Origin: Deltaproteobacteria bacterium
GTDB taxonomy: Bacteria > Desulfobacterota > GWC2-55-46
Length of the DNA: 53,510 nt
Assembly: GCA_016213015.1 (NCBI GenBank)
Contig: JACRCE010000013.1
Span: 1 to 53,510, forward strand
Reading direction: 5' to 3'
Shown here: positions 28,601-35,696 of the stretch, piece after piece
Numbering within the stretch: the first letter of the stretch is position 1
Layout of the letters: every line of letters starts with the position of its first letter
The notes under the pieces: generated by a model
What the model was told of the DNA's origin: nothing
Seen by the model: the letters and a program-made list of their open reading frames with translations, nothing else
The model's database searches: none
Translations under genes and position numbers: made by a program

Positions 28601-31600
28601 GCGTGGAGCTTCAGAACTGGGACGTCCACACCCGTGAGATCAGGGGCGTTGACATGCTTTCGCCGACCGAGGGGTGGGCAGTGGGCGCAAATGGCGCTAT
28701 CCGCAGGTGGGACGGCACGAAGTGGAAGGTATTCCCAAGTCCCATAGACTCCTCCGTCGGTTCCACGACGTGGCCCGCCGGTCTCTACGGCATAGACATG
28801 CTCTCATCCACGCTCGGCTGGGCGGTCTACGCCAACACGTCGTCCGGCTTGGGTAAGATGATCAGGTTCGACGGGACCAGGTGGTCCGAGGAGACAATCC
28901 CCTCTGGCACACCATCCCTCTATGTGGTGAAGATGTTATCGTCTACCGACGGCTGGGCCGCTGGAGCCAGCGGCACGATGCTCAGATATGACGGCGCGAG
29001 CTGGACCGCAGCCACCAGCCCGACGACCAGCGCCATTTATGCCATAGACGGCGTCTCTTCAAACGAAATATGGGCGGCAGGCTCAACCGGGACATCGATC
29101 TTCAAGTGGAACGGTTCAAGCTGGACGACCTACACGCTCCCCGCCTCGGCGAGCATCCGCTCCATCCACATGCTCTCTGCCTCCGACGGCTGGGCAGTGG
29201 GGAGCGGCGGCAAGATATTCAGATACAACGGCTCAAGCTGGTCTTCCGTAACCAGCCCGACGACGACCGCCCTCTACTCTGTGCGGATGGTCTCGTCCAC
29301 GGATGGATGGGCAGTGGGCGGCGTAGCAGGCAGCGGCAGCGTCATCCTGCGCTGGAACGGCTCTACATGGAGTACTTACAACACGTACGCGTCGGTGAGC
29401 TATCTCTATGCGGTCAACATGCTCTCCACAACCGAGGGCTGGGCCTTGGGCTATGATGGGGCAATATTCAGATGGAACGGAAGCGCGTGGTCGGAATACG
29501 CCGGGGTCTACAGCGATTACATCTGGGATATGGTGTTTGCCTCAGACACCGATGGATGGGCAATCAGTCAGAGCGGAAAGATGCTCAGGTACAACGGCGC
29601 GGAATGGACCACTTACGCCAGCCCGACAACCAATTTGCTTTTTGCCATAGACACGGTCTCGGCCAACGAGGCCTGGTTCGCTGGGCCGAACGATTACTTC
29701 TGGAAATACCTCAACGGCTCATGGACGTCCGTTGCCAACGGGAGCGGCAAGTGGATGTTCGGCATTGACATGCTCTCCTCCTCCGCGGGATGGGCAGTCG
29801 GCTACGGGATAGCCAGGTGGGACGGCGCGAGTTGGTCGGGCGTCGCAAGCCCTACGGCCAACGTCCTGAATTCCGTCAAGATGTTGTCTTCCACCGAGGG
29901 GTGGGCGGTCGGCAACAGCGGCACTATCATCAAGTGGGACGGCGCGAGCTGGACAACGGTTGCAAGCCCCACAACACAGACTCTCACGGCCATTGATATG
30001 GTTTCTTCAACAAAGGGCTGGGCGGTTGGATACGACAATGCTACCAATAACGGGATCATGCTTGAATATAACGGCGTATCGTGGTCAATGCTTACTCTCC
30101 CAACTCCGACGACAACGACGATCGGCGCGCTGAGAGACATCAGGATGAGGTCGTCCACAGAGGGCATCGCGGTCGCAGGCAGCACAATGCTGGCCTATGA
30201 CGGGACGTCATGGAAATATAGCCAAACTCCGACGGACGCCTCATACGCTGTTGCCTATACGCCTTCGGGCACGCCGTGGACCGCTGGATACGCTACCTTC
30301 ATGGAAAGGGTCGATTACTTCCCAACAGGCACGGTTACCAACAGCCTTGACGCGGGGTCAGCGGTCTACTGGACAAACAGCAGCTTCTCAGCGACCCAGC
30401 CCGCCGGGACATCGGTCGCCTTCAGATGGGCCACGTCCGACGATAATGTCAACTGGTCGGCATGGACAACCAATTTCGCTTCACTTGCAAGTAGCAGGTA
30501 CATAAGGCAGGAGGCGACCCTCTCCACAGCCAATGCAACTGTCACCCCGTCGTTGTGCAGTACAACGGTAGGATATAACACAACACTGTCCCCACCCAAT
30601 CCGCCGACCATCGGGGCGGCGACAGGGTTGTCGGCCACATCCATCCGGTGGAACTTCACGGACACCGCCAACAATGAAACCGGGTTCAAGCTCCATGACG
30701 CAGACCATGCGGTCAAGGCAAGCTCCGCAACGCCGAACCTGACATACCTCGACGAGACGGGGCTTACGGCCAATACCCAGTATACGCGGCACGTGCATGC
30801 GTACAATGCTGTAGGCGATTCAGCGGGAAGCGGCGATGCGACAGGATATACCCTCGCGGCGTCACCGGATGTGACGCCGAGCAGGGCTGCTTCCTCATGG
30901 TCGAACAACGCGAACCTGACCTTTATGAACGCAGCCGGGTTCGGCGCGGGGGGTGTTCAGTACTACCGTTACGCATGGGATCAGACGGCTGCCCATACCT
31001 TTACCGGCGCTGAGACCCAGTGGACGAGCGGGACACTCACGACCGCTGCAACCGTGTCAGGAGGCTGGTATCTCCACCTCAAGTCGTATAACGCCGCAGA
31101 CGCGGGGGGCAGCGCCCAGGATTACGGGCCGTTTAACTACGAGACAACCGCCCCTGGTCAGGTAACGGGGTTGTGGTCTTCCCCGGCCTCGCCAACCTCC
31201 GCCAACATGGGCTGGACCGCTACTTCCGACACGGGCGGCAGTGGATTGGCCGGGTATAAGGTGGAAAGGGCCATTGACATAAGCGGCAGCCCGGATACGT
31301 TTGCCCAGGCAGGGACAACAACCTCCAACACCTGGTCCGACACTGTGCTCCTTGCCAACGCCAGGTTCTGGCACAGGGTAAGGGCCTACGACAACGCCGG
31401 AAACAACGGGGCATATTCCACCGCCGTTTCCGTCATGACCCTCCCCGTGACTCCGAATGTGACATCCGACAAGACGGCTTCGACATGGTACAACACAACA
31501 GATGTGGTATTCACCAACGCCGCCGGGTTCGGCGCAGGCGGGGTGCAGTATTACAGGGCGGCATGGGACCAGAGCGCAACCTATACCTTTACCGGGACCG

Positions 31601-33930
31601 AGACCCAGTGGAGTTCCGGGACATTGACGGGAACAGCCACAGCGGACGGAAGTTGGTATCTGCACGTCAAGTCGTTCAACGGCGACAATATCGCAAATGG
31701 AACACAGACCTACGGGCCGTTCTATTACGACGGTACCGCTCCGACCGGGCATGGAAATTCATCCCCTGCCGACGGCGCCACGGGACAGGCAACCACAACT
31801 ACGCTAAGCTCCACCATTGCCGTTGACGGCGTCAGCGGCGGGGTGCAGTATTACTTCCAGTTGGCCGCAAACAGCGGCTTTACCACGGGCGTCCAGACAA
31901 GCGGATGGCAGGCGGGCACGAGTTTTACCCCGGTTCTCGCGGGCAGTACGACCTACTATTGGCGCGTAAAGGCAAGGGACGCGGCGCTCAACGAGACGGC
32001 CTACACGGCCACATGGTCGTTTACCAGCGTCATCTTTGTGATCCCCGCAACCCCGACAATAGGCGCGCCTGCGGCATTGTCCGCTACGTCAATCAGGTGG
32101 AACTTCATTGACAACGCCACTGACGAGGAAGGGTTCAGACTCCACGATTCGGGCCACGTAGTTAAGGCAAGCGCGGCAACGCCTAATCTTACTTACCTCG
32201 ACGAGACAGGGCTTACGGCCAACACCCAGTACACGCGGCACGTACATGCTTATAATGCCGCAATGGGGGATTCCATAGGGAGTCTCGACGCTTTGACGTA
32301 CACCTTGTCGGCGTCTCCGAATGTAACATCCGACAAGACGGCCTCGACATGGTACAACACAACGGACGTGGTATTCACGAACGCCGCCGGGTTCGGAGCG
32401 GGCGGTGCGCAATACTACCGTTACGCATGGGATCAGAGCGCGACATACGCCTTTACCGACGCGGAAACCCAGTGGACGACCGGGACATTGACAATGACCG
32501 CAACGGCCGAAGGCGGTTGGTATCTGCATGTCAAGTCGTTCAACGGCGACAATATCGCCAATGGGATCCAAACCTACGGGCCGTTCTATTACGATATAAC
32601 CGCTCCGACAGGGCTTGCCAATTCTTCCCCTGCCGACGGAGCGACCGGTCAGCCGACCGGCGCCGCCGTAACTTCCACCGTCGCGGCCGACAGCGGCAGC
32701 GGCGGGGTGCAGTATTACTTCCAGTTGGCCGCGGACAGCGGCTTTACCTCAGGCGTCCAGACAAGCGGATGGCAGGCGGGCACGAGCTTCGCCCCGGTCC
32801 TCGCGGCCACTACGACCTACTACTGGCATGTGAAGGCACGAGACGGCGTTCTCAATGAGACGCCCTATACCGCCGCGTGGTCGTTTACCACAGTAGCAGC
32901 AACAACGACACAGATGGGCGGGGCCATACAAGGCGTGTCCCTTAGCCTTACAACCGCTGTAACGACCCTTGCGGGATCGGCGGGACTCAATGGTTCAACG
33001 GACGGGACAGGTTCCGCCGCATTGTTTAATTACCCAGCCGGCATAACCACTGACGGGACAAACCTTTATGTGGCTGATTTCAGTAATCGCACAATCCGCA
33101 AGATAGTTATATCGTCCGGCGCTGTAACGACCCTTGCGGGCTTGGCCTTGACTTCCGGCTCAACGGACGGGACAGGTTCCGCCGCAAGGTTTAATTTCCC
33201 TTTCGGCATAACCACTGACGGGACAAACCTTTATGTGGCGGATAGATCTAATAGCACAATCCGCAAGATAGTCATATCCACGGGAGTTGTCACGACCCTT
33301 GCGGGCACAGCCGGGAGCACCGGTTCAGCGGACGGGACAGGTTCCGCCGCAAGGTTTAATAACCCTTACGGCATAACCACTGACGGGACAAACCTTTATG
33401 TGGCGGATACCCTTAATCGCACAATTCGCAAGATAGTCATATCTACGGGAGTTGTAACGACCCTTGCAGGCACAGCCGGGAGCACCGGTTCAGCGGACGG
33501 GACAGGTTCCGCCGCAAGGTTTAATCGCCCTTACGGCATAACCACTGACGGGACAAACCTTTATGTGGCCGATACCTATAATTACACAATCCGCAAGATA
33601 GTCATATCCACGGCCGTTGTAACGACCCTTGCAGGCACGGCCGGGAGTTCCGGTTCAACGGACGGGACAGGTTCTGTTGCTCGGTTTTATTACCCTCAAG
33701 GCATAACCACGGACGGGACAAACCTTTATGTGGCCGATACCTATAATATGACAATCCGCAAGATAGTCGCATCAACGGCCGTTGTCACGACCCTTGCGGG
33801 ATCGAGCCCCGGTTCAGCGGACGGGACAGGTTCCGCCGCAAGGTTTTATAACCCTACCGGCATAACCACGGACGGGGCAAGCCTTTATGTGGTTGATACC
33901 GATAATTTCACAATCCGCAAGATTCAGTAG
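19633..33930 (+). CDS. Giant multidomain multiheme cytochrome/surface protein (4765 residues)
   Basis: ATG 19633 is followed by a signal peptide (GYLLLSIILAVCLMGLYHAYA). Residues about 1-865 hold 15 CxxCH heme sites, plus a CX6CH (CGGAANACH) and a CX4CH (CGSASCH). Next come Ig-like domains (about 875-985 and 1370-1476) and five copies of a domain with GIQAGDKVV...TNDTLTITLS. These alternate with four LamG/concanavalin-like domains between about 1105 and 2840. The fourth LamG is split by a propeller of GWAVG repeats (about 2370-2690). A second GWAVG propeller with about 13 repeats covers about 2975-3560, then FN3/Ig-like modules (about 3655-4430), and six NHL repeats end the protein. The frame is intact throughout. 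It is probably secreted and surface-bound, combining electron transfer with adhesion. Confidence 0.9.
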   Translation: MTTCNTHIKGYLLLSIILAVCLMGLYHAYADDGNILRRTNKGDDTCGGAANACHNVKVHNSVNTGSLKWSGSGGWGIEGGRYGKFVCQTCHTPHNTNNIYLIREKIKFPDASVMPSGQVETPVDYRYKSATVGTPEADYAKGNDDVSASGRTAGNGQPATSSRPCEVCHSQTKYHRYNTESQTGGYNHNNAKDCVKCHSHQKGFAHAYGAGGGKLDVCIQCHGHDPGYTFSYTSMDGTTTSTITSEGRGNYRVHSTHTENDADDKRGPNVFCTTCHDPNNMPTFKSGTDMDGNGLFTLNETDVCAQCHSEGGFYNGVNSDAATGSVGVKENFKATNGDYARGGVYDTLSTYTTYTGSAGLPPVIVYDSDGTLKTGKEKWCAGCHDDAPPTINGKTAPIIAGDSSTYGFFVNGHGKESGNYNKLSWQDSAATGNPAAQRKCYQCHDTTFTHIGNSDSGTPRNKRLKWWDTTEYNNKTCKQCHDDENAGAVATAEPKWYTTYAGWQSSAHGSTAKGNLECTKCHEPHGMGGTNKPAMTRELRENLCYNCHTGDTGSWMNVVNNAISGPTTATSIEQAFGLAGTKHPVAEYKAFQKDGLTYNLTCISCHNVHLVTGRYWEADQGKSPLTRFSNKTAVWGDKAGEKMSDFAGSGTYETPLYDVELGSNFRANVMPDYPSFCLDCHSSFGGSGYETSGIEWNNNPHGKGQAGVPNQYGGHNYWTVGMQGFDAITPGFKAKRGRGGRDFNYAPWDPERRYAGANFTLACVNCHEVHGSNQNRMLRPEIGSGNPCIECHFDKSENMGGGLFGCGSASCHQTTDIHRLAVGQNTSGVTAIFDREHTVDIRFESVRGGSDGANGFADATTSFSHARLLDMGNKSPLIMVSATGSIGSDQVTVIFSKGVYTDMGSTGALVASDFTLTDTDNSRTITGVSHTAGGTTAVLTLSAPLDDVSDIGVDTIAAATGTSIYDELDIPMSATGVIITATSLAIKSIVASDSAGADGIQAGDKVVLTFYQPTQGNAINASNIDTALALWPFHTWKDGSGNIGSAAWNNPTNDTLTITLSAAGGVPTVASADAVTIDGTIKTLAGAGITESALISGTFDVAGSFGGLLAGGSACYAGGWSCETCDWLSTVASVQARVVPGKVGNAVQLDGNQCVEVGTDSCYSSTGTARATASAYEWKKTGTVEAWIYPTELTATRYVIASNELDNYYNYSLEITNDSTDTENGQPAVFTDYRLVFRFHTPTARAVYSSLTVPVNQWTHVAAVYDADAYDGKVVKIYMNGKDVTGVTTYSYGRLFSQPPSGTLLYPSSGANSSNTQELMIGCDPGIIDYRPGYSYGLRPFAGFKGKIDEFNLWNIARTPDQIAQDCGAPRIVSATGAIGSAQVTVTFSEGVYTSTGATGALLPSDFALTDTDNSRTITGVSHTAGGTTAVLTLSAPLDAVSDIDVDTLAAATGSSIYDAGDIPMDTRATVITGVSPSIRSVIASDAGGANGIQAGDKVVIKFYQATQGNTIDNGNINTALALPNGHTWNDWSGNIGSASWNSPTNDTLTITLSATSGVPTVAPGDMVTLGGTIKSSGGADMIDAHVISGTFDAGNFGGLPSGAVAYYNMVEGAGLTAHDTSGNGNDATLKNGVAWTGGRAGTVPNNAVSLNGGNNFLEAPDSNSLDLTDQGTIEVWAKKNSNRTYQAYVGKYAFSGSPLDYYGYMLGDANGQISLRWGRPQISERDPWVSGTDYYEPEVKGADYRYYKAGPEDSLISDCETAPVGQWNHILATYDGATMKIFLNGRLIKTGSYVKAAVANPYPLRIGASGSGGDSSYENALDGAVDEAVVYNRALTNDEARERFGAAVQPSGAIASDVGGADGIQTGDKVVVKFDGPTNGAVTTANIGTVLSLNNGHSWGAVQSAVWSTKVFSNDTLTVTLSSGATIDKGDVITTDGTVIKDRKGNAISATVSVSGRFSPLSSGVVAYYDFNEGTGNVVHDLTPNGLDGIAIGGASWIPGRNGQGYALDLDGSSGYVSVSECGDTPLDLINKGTFEFWLKKDSQPWSTTRIVSKGDGTVTPDYPRGTLGYDFYTYSSSGVGLSLTWGGEGGSSSTYSDPYLDINGEWRHVVATYDGGNARFYVDGQPVGAGGMSAGGVKSNAPVLFGVDSGLTSYLDGAIDEAIIYNRALTGDEVRESSGIPWKMKTAVAYDMGGASGIQTTDKVVITFDGPTQANSINAGNIDAVLSLSNGHTWKSGNGGLGNAAWSTKTFTNDTLTIIFSDAGGAPNAAVGDTITLDGVTITDHKARPVPVGSVVVSGTFGPLSADIVGYWNFTEGSGTAANDSSVYGNHGALRGDAGWTTGQADGAISLDGSGAYVNVNDSNSLDLSTREYYAIKALSSTKAWAVGQSGAIAEGTRTGTDFNLNWTASSSSPTTNHLYSIDSASATEMCAVGMNGTILWYNGSSWGASSWTSPVTTDLYSVDMLSATSGWAVGKNNVIIRFNGSTWSQVSISSPTATWSLKSVKMLSASEGWAVGGDNIATAVILKWNGTNWTEFYTTTAINMLNSIDMLSSTEGWAVGISGKILKFDGTSWTEFTSPTPYDLYSVKAISTTEALAVGANRTILKFKDTAWTINSNIAEVTGYPILRSVESYILNPTEIYYSGGIPYIEEKRWEYAAGDASTIIEHSAGTFLSGSQAGQDTDYSWHGRDAGGYGGATFEVWAWKNSNKYDQTYLAKQYPDSTAAAPINYRVKDEGSTGKPAFTVGRDSNQANPVVCSDVAPVGQWNHIVATGTSTLKIYLNGQLCGTGTAGPRGTSSTYPLVIGTGYYGGADFDGKIDHVTIYNRTLSGDEVWAKYGSNSVSFKSAVADDNSSGGSGIQAGDKVIITFNGPTQGTAVSSANINTVLNAAGKTWLDGNGGVSAVWSTTAFTNDTLTITLSATGGAPTVAVGDTITLSGLYDSLGRAMTGTIAVAGSFGTDTYGWTLDTYSEWTAGSLISAKPAKDNCVELQNWDVHTREIRGVDMLSPTEGWAVGANGAIRRWDGTKWKVFPSPIDSSVGSTTWPAGLYGIDMLSSTLGWAVYANTSSGLGKMIRFDGTRWSEETIPSGTPSLYVVKMLSSTDGWAAGASGTMLRYDGASWTAATSPTTSAIYAIDGVSSNEIWAAGSTGTSIFKWNGSSWTTYTLPASASIRSIHMLSASDGWAVGSGGKIFRYNGSSWSSVTSPTTTALYSVRMVSSTDGWAVGGVAGSGSVILRWNGSTWSTYNTYASVSYLYAVNMLSTTEGWALGYDGAIFRWNGSAWSEYAGVYSDYIWDMVFASDTDGWAISQSGKMLRYNGAEWTTYASPTTNLLFAIDTVSANEAWFAGPNDYFWKYLNGSWTSVANGSGKWMFGIDMLSSSAGWAVGYGIARWDGASWSGVASPTANVLNSVKMLSSTEGWAVGNSGTIIKWDGASWTTVASPTTQTLTAIDMVSSTKGWAVGYDNATNNGIMLEYNGVSWSMLTLPTPTTTTIGALRDIRMRSSTEGIAVAGSTMLAYDGTSWKYSQTPTDASYAVAYTPSGTPWTAGYATFMERVDYFPTGTVTNSLDAGSAVYWTNSSFSATQPAGTSVAFRWATSDDNVNWSAWTTNFASLASSRYIRQEATLSTANATVTPSLCSTTVGYNTTLSPPNPPTIGAATGLSATSIRWNFTDTANNETGFKLHDADHAVKASSATPNLTYLDETGLTANTQYTRHVHAYNAVGDSAGSGDATGYTLAASPDVTPSRAASSWSNNANLTFMNAAGFGAGGVQYYRYAWDQTAAHTFTGAETQWTSGTLTTAATVSGGWYLHLKSYNAADAGGSAQDYGPFNYETTAPGQVTGLWSSPASPTSANMGWTATSDTGGSGLAGYKVERAIDISGSPDTFAQAGTTTSNTWSDTVLLANARFWHRVRAYDNAGNNGAYSTAVSVMTLPVTPNVTSDKTASTWYNTTDVVFTNAAGFGAGGVQYYRAAWDQSATYTFTGTETQWSSGTLTGTATADGSWYLHVKSFNGDNIANGTQTYGPFYYDGTAPTGHGNSSPADGATGQATTTTLSSTIAVDGVSGGVQYYFQLAANSGFTTGVQTSGWQAGTSFTPVLAGSTTYYWRVKARDAALNETAYTATWSFTSVIFVIPATPTIGAPAALSATSIRWNFIDNATDEEGFRLHDSGHVVKASAATPNLTYLDETGLTANTQYTRHVHAYNAAMGDSIGSLDALTYTLSASPNVTSDKTASTWYNTTDVVFTNAAGFGAGGAQYYRYAWDQSATYAFTDAETQWTTGTLTMTATAEGGWYLHVKSFNGDNIANGIQTYGPFYYDITAPTGLANSSPADGATGQPTGAAVTSTVAADSGSGGVQYYFQLAADSGFTSGVQTSGWQAGTSFAPVLAATTTYYWHVKARDGVLNETPYTAAWSFTTVAATTTQMGGAIQGVSLSLTTAVTTLAGSAGLNGSTDGTGSAALFNYPAGITTDGTNLYVADFSNRTIRKIVISSGAVTTLAGLALTSGSTDGTGSAARFNFPFGITTDGTNLYVADRSNSTIRKIVISTGVVTTLAGTAGSTGSADGTGSAARFNNPYGITTDGTNLYVADTLNRTIRKIVISTGVVTTLAGTAGSTGSADGTGSAARFNRPYGITTDGTNLYVADTYNYTIRKIVISTAVVTTLAGTAGSSGSTDGTGSVARFYYPQGITTDGTNLYVADTYNMTIRKIVASTAVVTTLAGSSPGSADGTGSAARFYNPTGITTDGASLYVVDTDNFTIRKIQ
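32961..33930 (+). repeat. Six tandem 165-bp units encoding 55-residue NHL repeats
   Basis: The marker ACGACCCTTGC recurs at 32961, 33126, 33291, 33456, 33621 and 33786, exactly 165 bases apart; the last unit is slightly shortened. Each unit encodes VTTLAG, SADGTGSAARFN, GITTDGTNLYVAD and TIRKIV, an NHL blade. Six blades make a complete propeller at the C-terminus of the giant protein. Confidence 0.92.
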
Positions 33931-34214
33931 AAGTCGAAAGAACAAAGGAGGCTGGATTGCGCGCCGTGAGAGGATTATTTGATCAGGGGTGAGATATCTT
34001 CCGCGGCGTCTCTGTGCCGGAGAAGGACGCAAAGAAGTTCATTGTTACGCAGTCAGGAGTTTCCTCGCCGTATCAGGGAGACACGCCATTGGGCAAATAA
34101 GCCTTTGCTTTGCGTCAAGATTGAAAGGCCTATGTCTGCTTGTTACCCCTTGAGCCTTATTTGTATCAAGAACCAGATCGGACGGGCAGATAAAAGAAAG
34201 GACGAAAAGCAAGG
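33931..34214. other. Gap after the giant gene, no gene recognised
   Basis: The frames here are open by chance only and resemble no family I know. I see no hairpin with a T-run that would end the long cytochrome transcript. The stretch lies between the giant gene and the truncated recombinase and may be island-end debris. Confidence 0.4.
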
Positions 34215-34591
34215 TAGTCCGACCCCGCGCCATAAATCCGGCCATTATAGGGTTGTTACGGAAGCAGTGCCTGAATAAACACCCAGAGGCGTTTGTCTTT
34301 ACGAACCCGCGCACAAAACAACCTTATTCAGATAGCGCCATGTGTCGGCTATGGCAGGCCGTAAAAAAGCAGGGCTACGATATTACGCTATACCAAGCGA
34401 CGCGACACTCACTTGCAACACGGCTCTTAAAAAACGGCGCAGAACTCAAGAGCATCGGGGACATCCTTGGGCATACCGACATCATCACTACCCTTAAATA
34501 CGCACACAGCGATATAGACAACCAGCGTGCAGCCTTTAGCCGCAGCAACCCCAAAGTAGCCACAATTTTCAGGATTGTCAAAAAACACTAA
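34215..34591 (+). pseudogene. 5'-truncated tyrosine recombinase (phage-type integrase)
   Basis: Only the C-terminal catalytic part remains. From about TTG 34253 it encodes LRKQCLNKHPEAFVFTNP, then ATRHSLATRLL (His and second Arg of the active site), LGHTDIITTLKYAH (second His and the nucleophilic Tyr) and a basic tail. The first catalytic Arg and the whole N-terminal DNA-binding part are missing, so it is dead or a remnant. It ends 17 bases before tRNA-Pro and points at the tRNA 3' end, the usual place for the integrase of an integrated element. Confidence 0.85.
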
Positions 34592-34607
34592 CAAAAACGG
34601 ATAGATA

Positions 34608-34685
<78 letters not shown>

Positions 34686-34693
34686 TTTGTGAG

Positions 34694-35089
34694 TTAAAGT
34701 GAAACAAGCATCTCCCTTATTGAACACAACTCCTTTTTAATATCCCTGATGGTCTTCCTGTACGCCTCTTCGGTAAACGGAAGGGCCAACTGGCTCGTCT
34801 TGCCGCTCCTCGCATCGGGCCGTGTTTCCCTGACCTTGCGCTTCGCGCCGTCAAGAGTGAATTTTTCCTTGTACAGCAGGTTCTTTATCTCAAGTATCAG
34901 ATCAACGTCTTTCCTTGTATAAACCCTCTGCTTTGCGAGCGACTTTTTCGGACTGATAATCTTAAACTCGCTCTCCCAATATCTTAGCACGTAAGGCTTC
35001 ACGCGGGTTATGCGCGCAACCTCGCCTATCTTGAAGTAGAGTTTGTCTGGTATCTTCGTATTTGTCATGCGTCTGGACTCGGCATACAT
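34694..35089 (-). CDS. MerR-family transcriptional regulator
   Basis: The protein has 131 residues from ATG 35089, or 124 from ATG 35068. The second start begins [18 protein letters not shown], like relatives, while the first has the better ribosome site (AAAGGGAC). The winged-helix part has [23 protein letters not shown] (about 20-42) and [21 protein letters not shown], and the short C-terminal region could form a coiled coil. There is no metal-binding Cys. It lies 30 bases after ihfA. MerR genes of this type regularly follow pheT-ihfA in Desulfuromonadota; their target is unknown to me. Confidence 0.87.
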   Translation of the reverse strand: MYAESRRMTNTKIPDKLYFKIGEVARITRVKPYVLRYWESEFKIISPKKSLAKQRVYTRKDVDLILEIKNLLYKEKFTLDGAKRKVRETRPDARSGKTSQLALPFTEEAYRKTIRDIKKELCSIREMLVSL

Positions 35090-35119
35090 GGCGCATGTCC
35101 CTTTGCGGACGGATAAGCC

Positions 35120-35428
35120 TCAGGCCGTCTTTGCAACCGTCTTCACGGCCGTCTTTTCGTTAATGGCCTTTTTAAGAAGGGCGGACGCCTTGAAGGTCAT
35201 CACCCTGCGCTCTTCAATGGTTATCTCGGAGCCTGTCTGCGGGTTTCTACCGCGTCTTGCGCGCTTCTCCCTGACGTTGAAGTTGCCGAAGCCGGATACC
35301 TTTACCTTGCCGCCCTTTTCCAGTTCGGTCTTTATGCACTCGAAGACCTCTTCGATGACCATTGCCACGTCCTTTTTGGAATAGCCCACCTTCTGAAAAA
35401 CGCCCTCTACGATATCAGCCTTTGTCAT
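35120..35428 (-). CDS. ihfA: Integration host factor alpha subunit
   Basis: The 102-residue nucleoid protein bends DNA as a heterodimer with IhfB. I set the start at ATG 35428 because MTKADIVEGVFQKVGYSKKD is the normal N-terminus and GGAGG lies just upstream; the frame is open further upstream only through repeat sequence. The DNA-inserting beta arm is RRGRNPQTGSEI (about 58-69), with the intercalating Pro. A short Lys/Ala-rich tail is extra. It follows pheT, separated from it by a palindromic element. Confidence 0.93.
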   Translation of the reverse strand: MTKADIVEGVFQKVGYSKKDVAMVIEEVFECIKTELEKGGKVKVSGFGNFNVREKRARRGRNPQTGSEITIEERRVMTFKASALLKKAINEKTAVKTVAKTA

Positions 35429-35448
35429 CCGTAGCCTCCGCGCTTTAA

Positions 35449-35696
35449 CTAACAGGCCGCTGAAAAACGCCCATCTGCGGCGTTGGCAGCAAAGCTCCTC
35501 ACTGCGCCCAGCACCACTTTGGATTACGAAAGCATGTTGCTTGACAAATTCCTTCGTGTAGCAAAGTGGTGCTGGGCTCATTCGTCGCTCCTTGACGCCT
35601 TGCATCTGGCTGGGTTCCCATTGCGTCTTTTCTTCTATTGCAATGGGAAGATTTGAGCGGCCTTCGTCAACTTTGGGTTTTTCAGCAGCCTGCTAA
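35449..35696. mobile_element. Nested palindromic element between ihfA and pheT
   Basis: The outer ends are related inverted sequences (AGGCCGCTGAAAAACG on the left, TTTTTCAGCAGCCTGCT on the right). Inside lie a 72-bp hairpin (35506-35577, 16-bp perfect arms GCCCAGCACCACTTTG and its complement) and a second inverted repeat (TTCCCATTGC at 35615-35624 with GCAATGGGAA at 35640-35649). There is no gene inside. The element reaches up to the pheT stop codon. The inner hairpin recurs at four other places in the window. Confidence 0.85.

Noticed and set aside
23900..32931. Many frames of 60-230 codons in and opposite the giant gene
   Set aside because: The giant frame is continuous with recognisable domains throughout, and the other frames only mirror its repeats.
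32961..33930. CRISPR array
   Set aside because: The 165-bp units are uninterrupted coding repeats in frame (55 residues each), with no short repeat-spacer pattern.
33979..34278. 100-codon plus-strand ORF between the giant gene and the recombinase
   Set aside because: It has no recognisable domain, an unlikely composition and no ribosome site, and it overlaps the recombinase remnant in another frame.
35429..35605. N-terminal extension of IhfA (59 extra codons)
   Set aside because: The extension is a translation of the palindromic element; the normal IHF-alpha start with GGAGG is at 35428.
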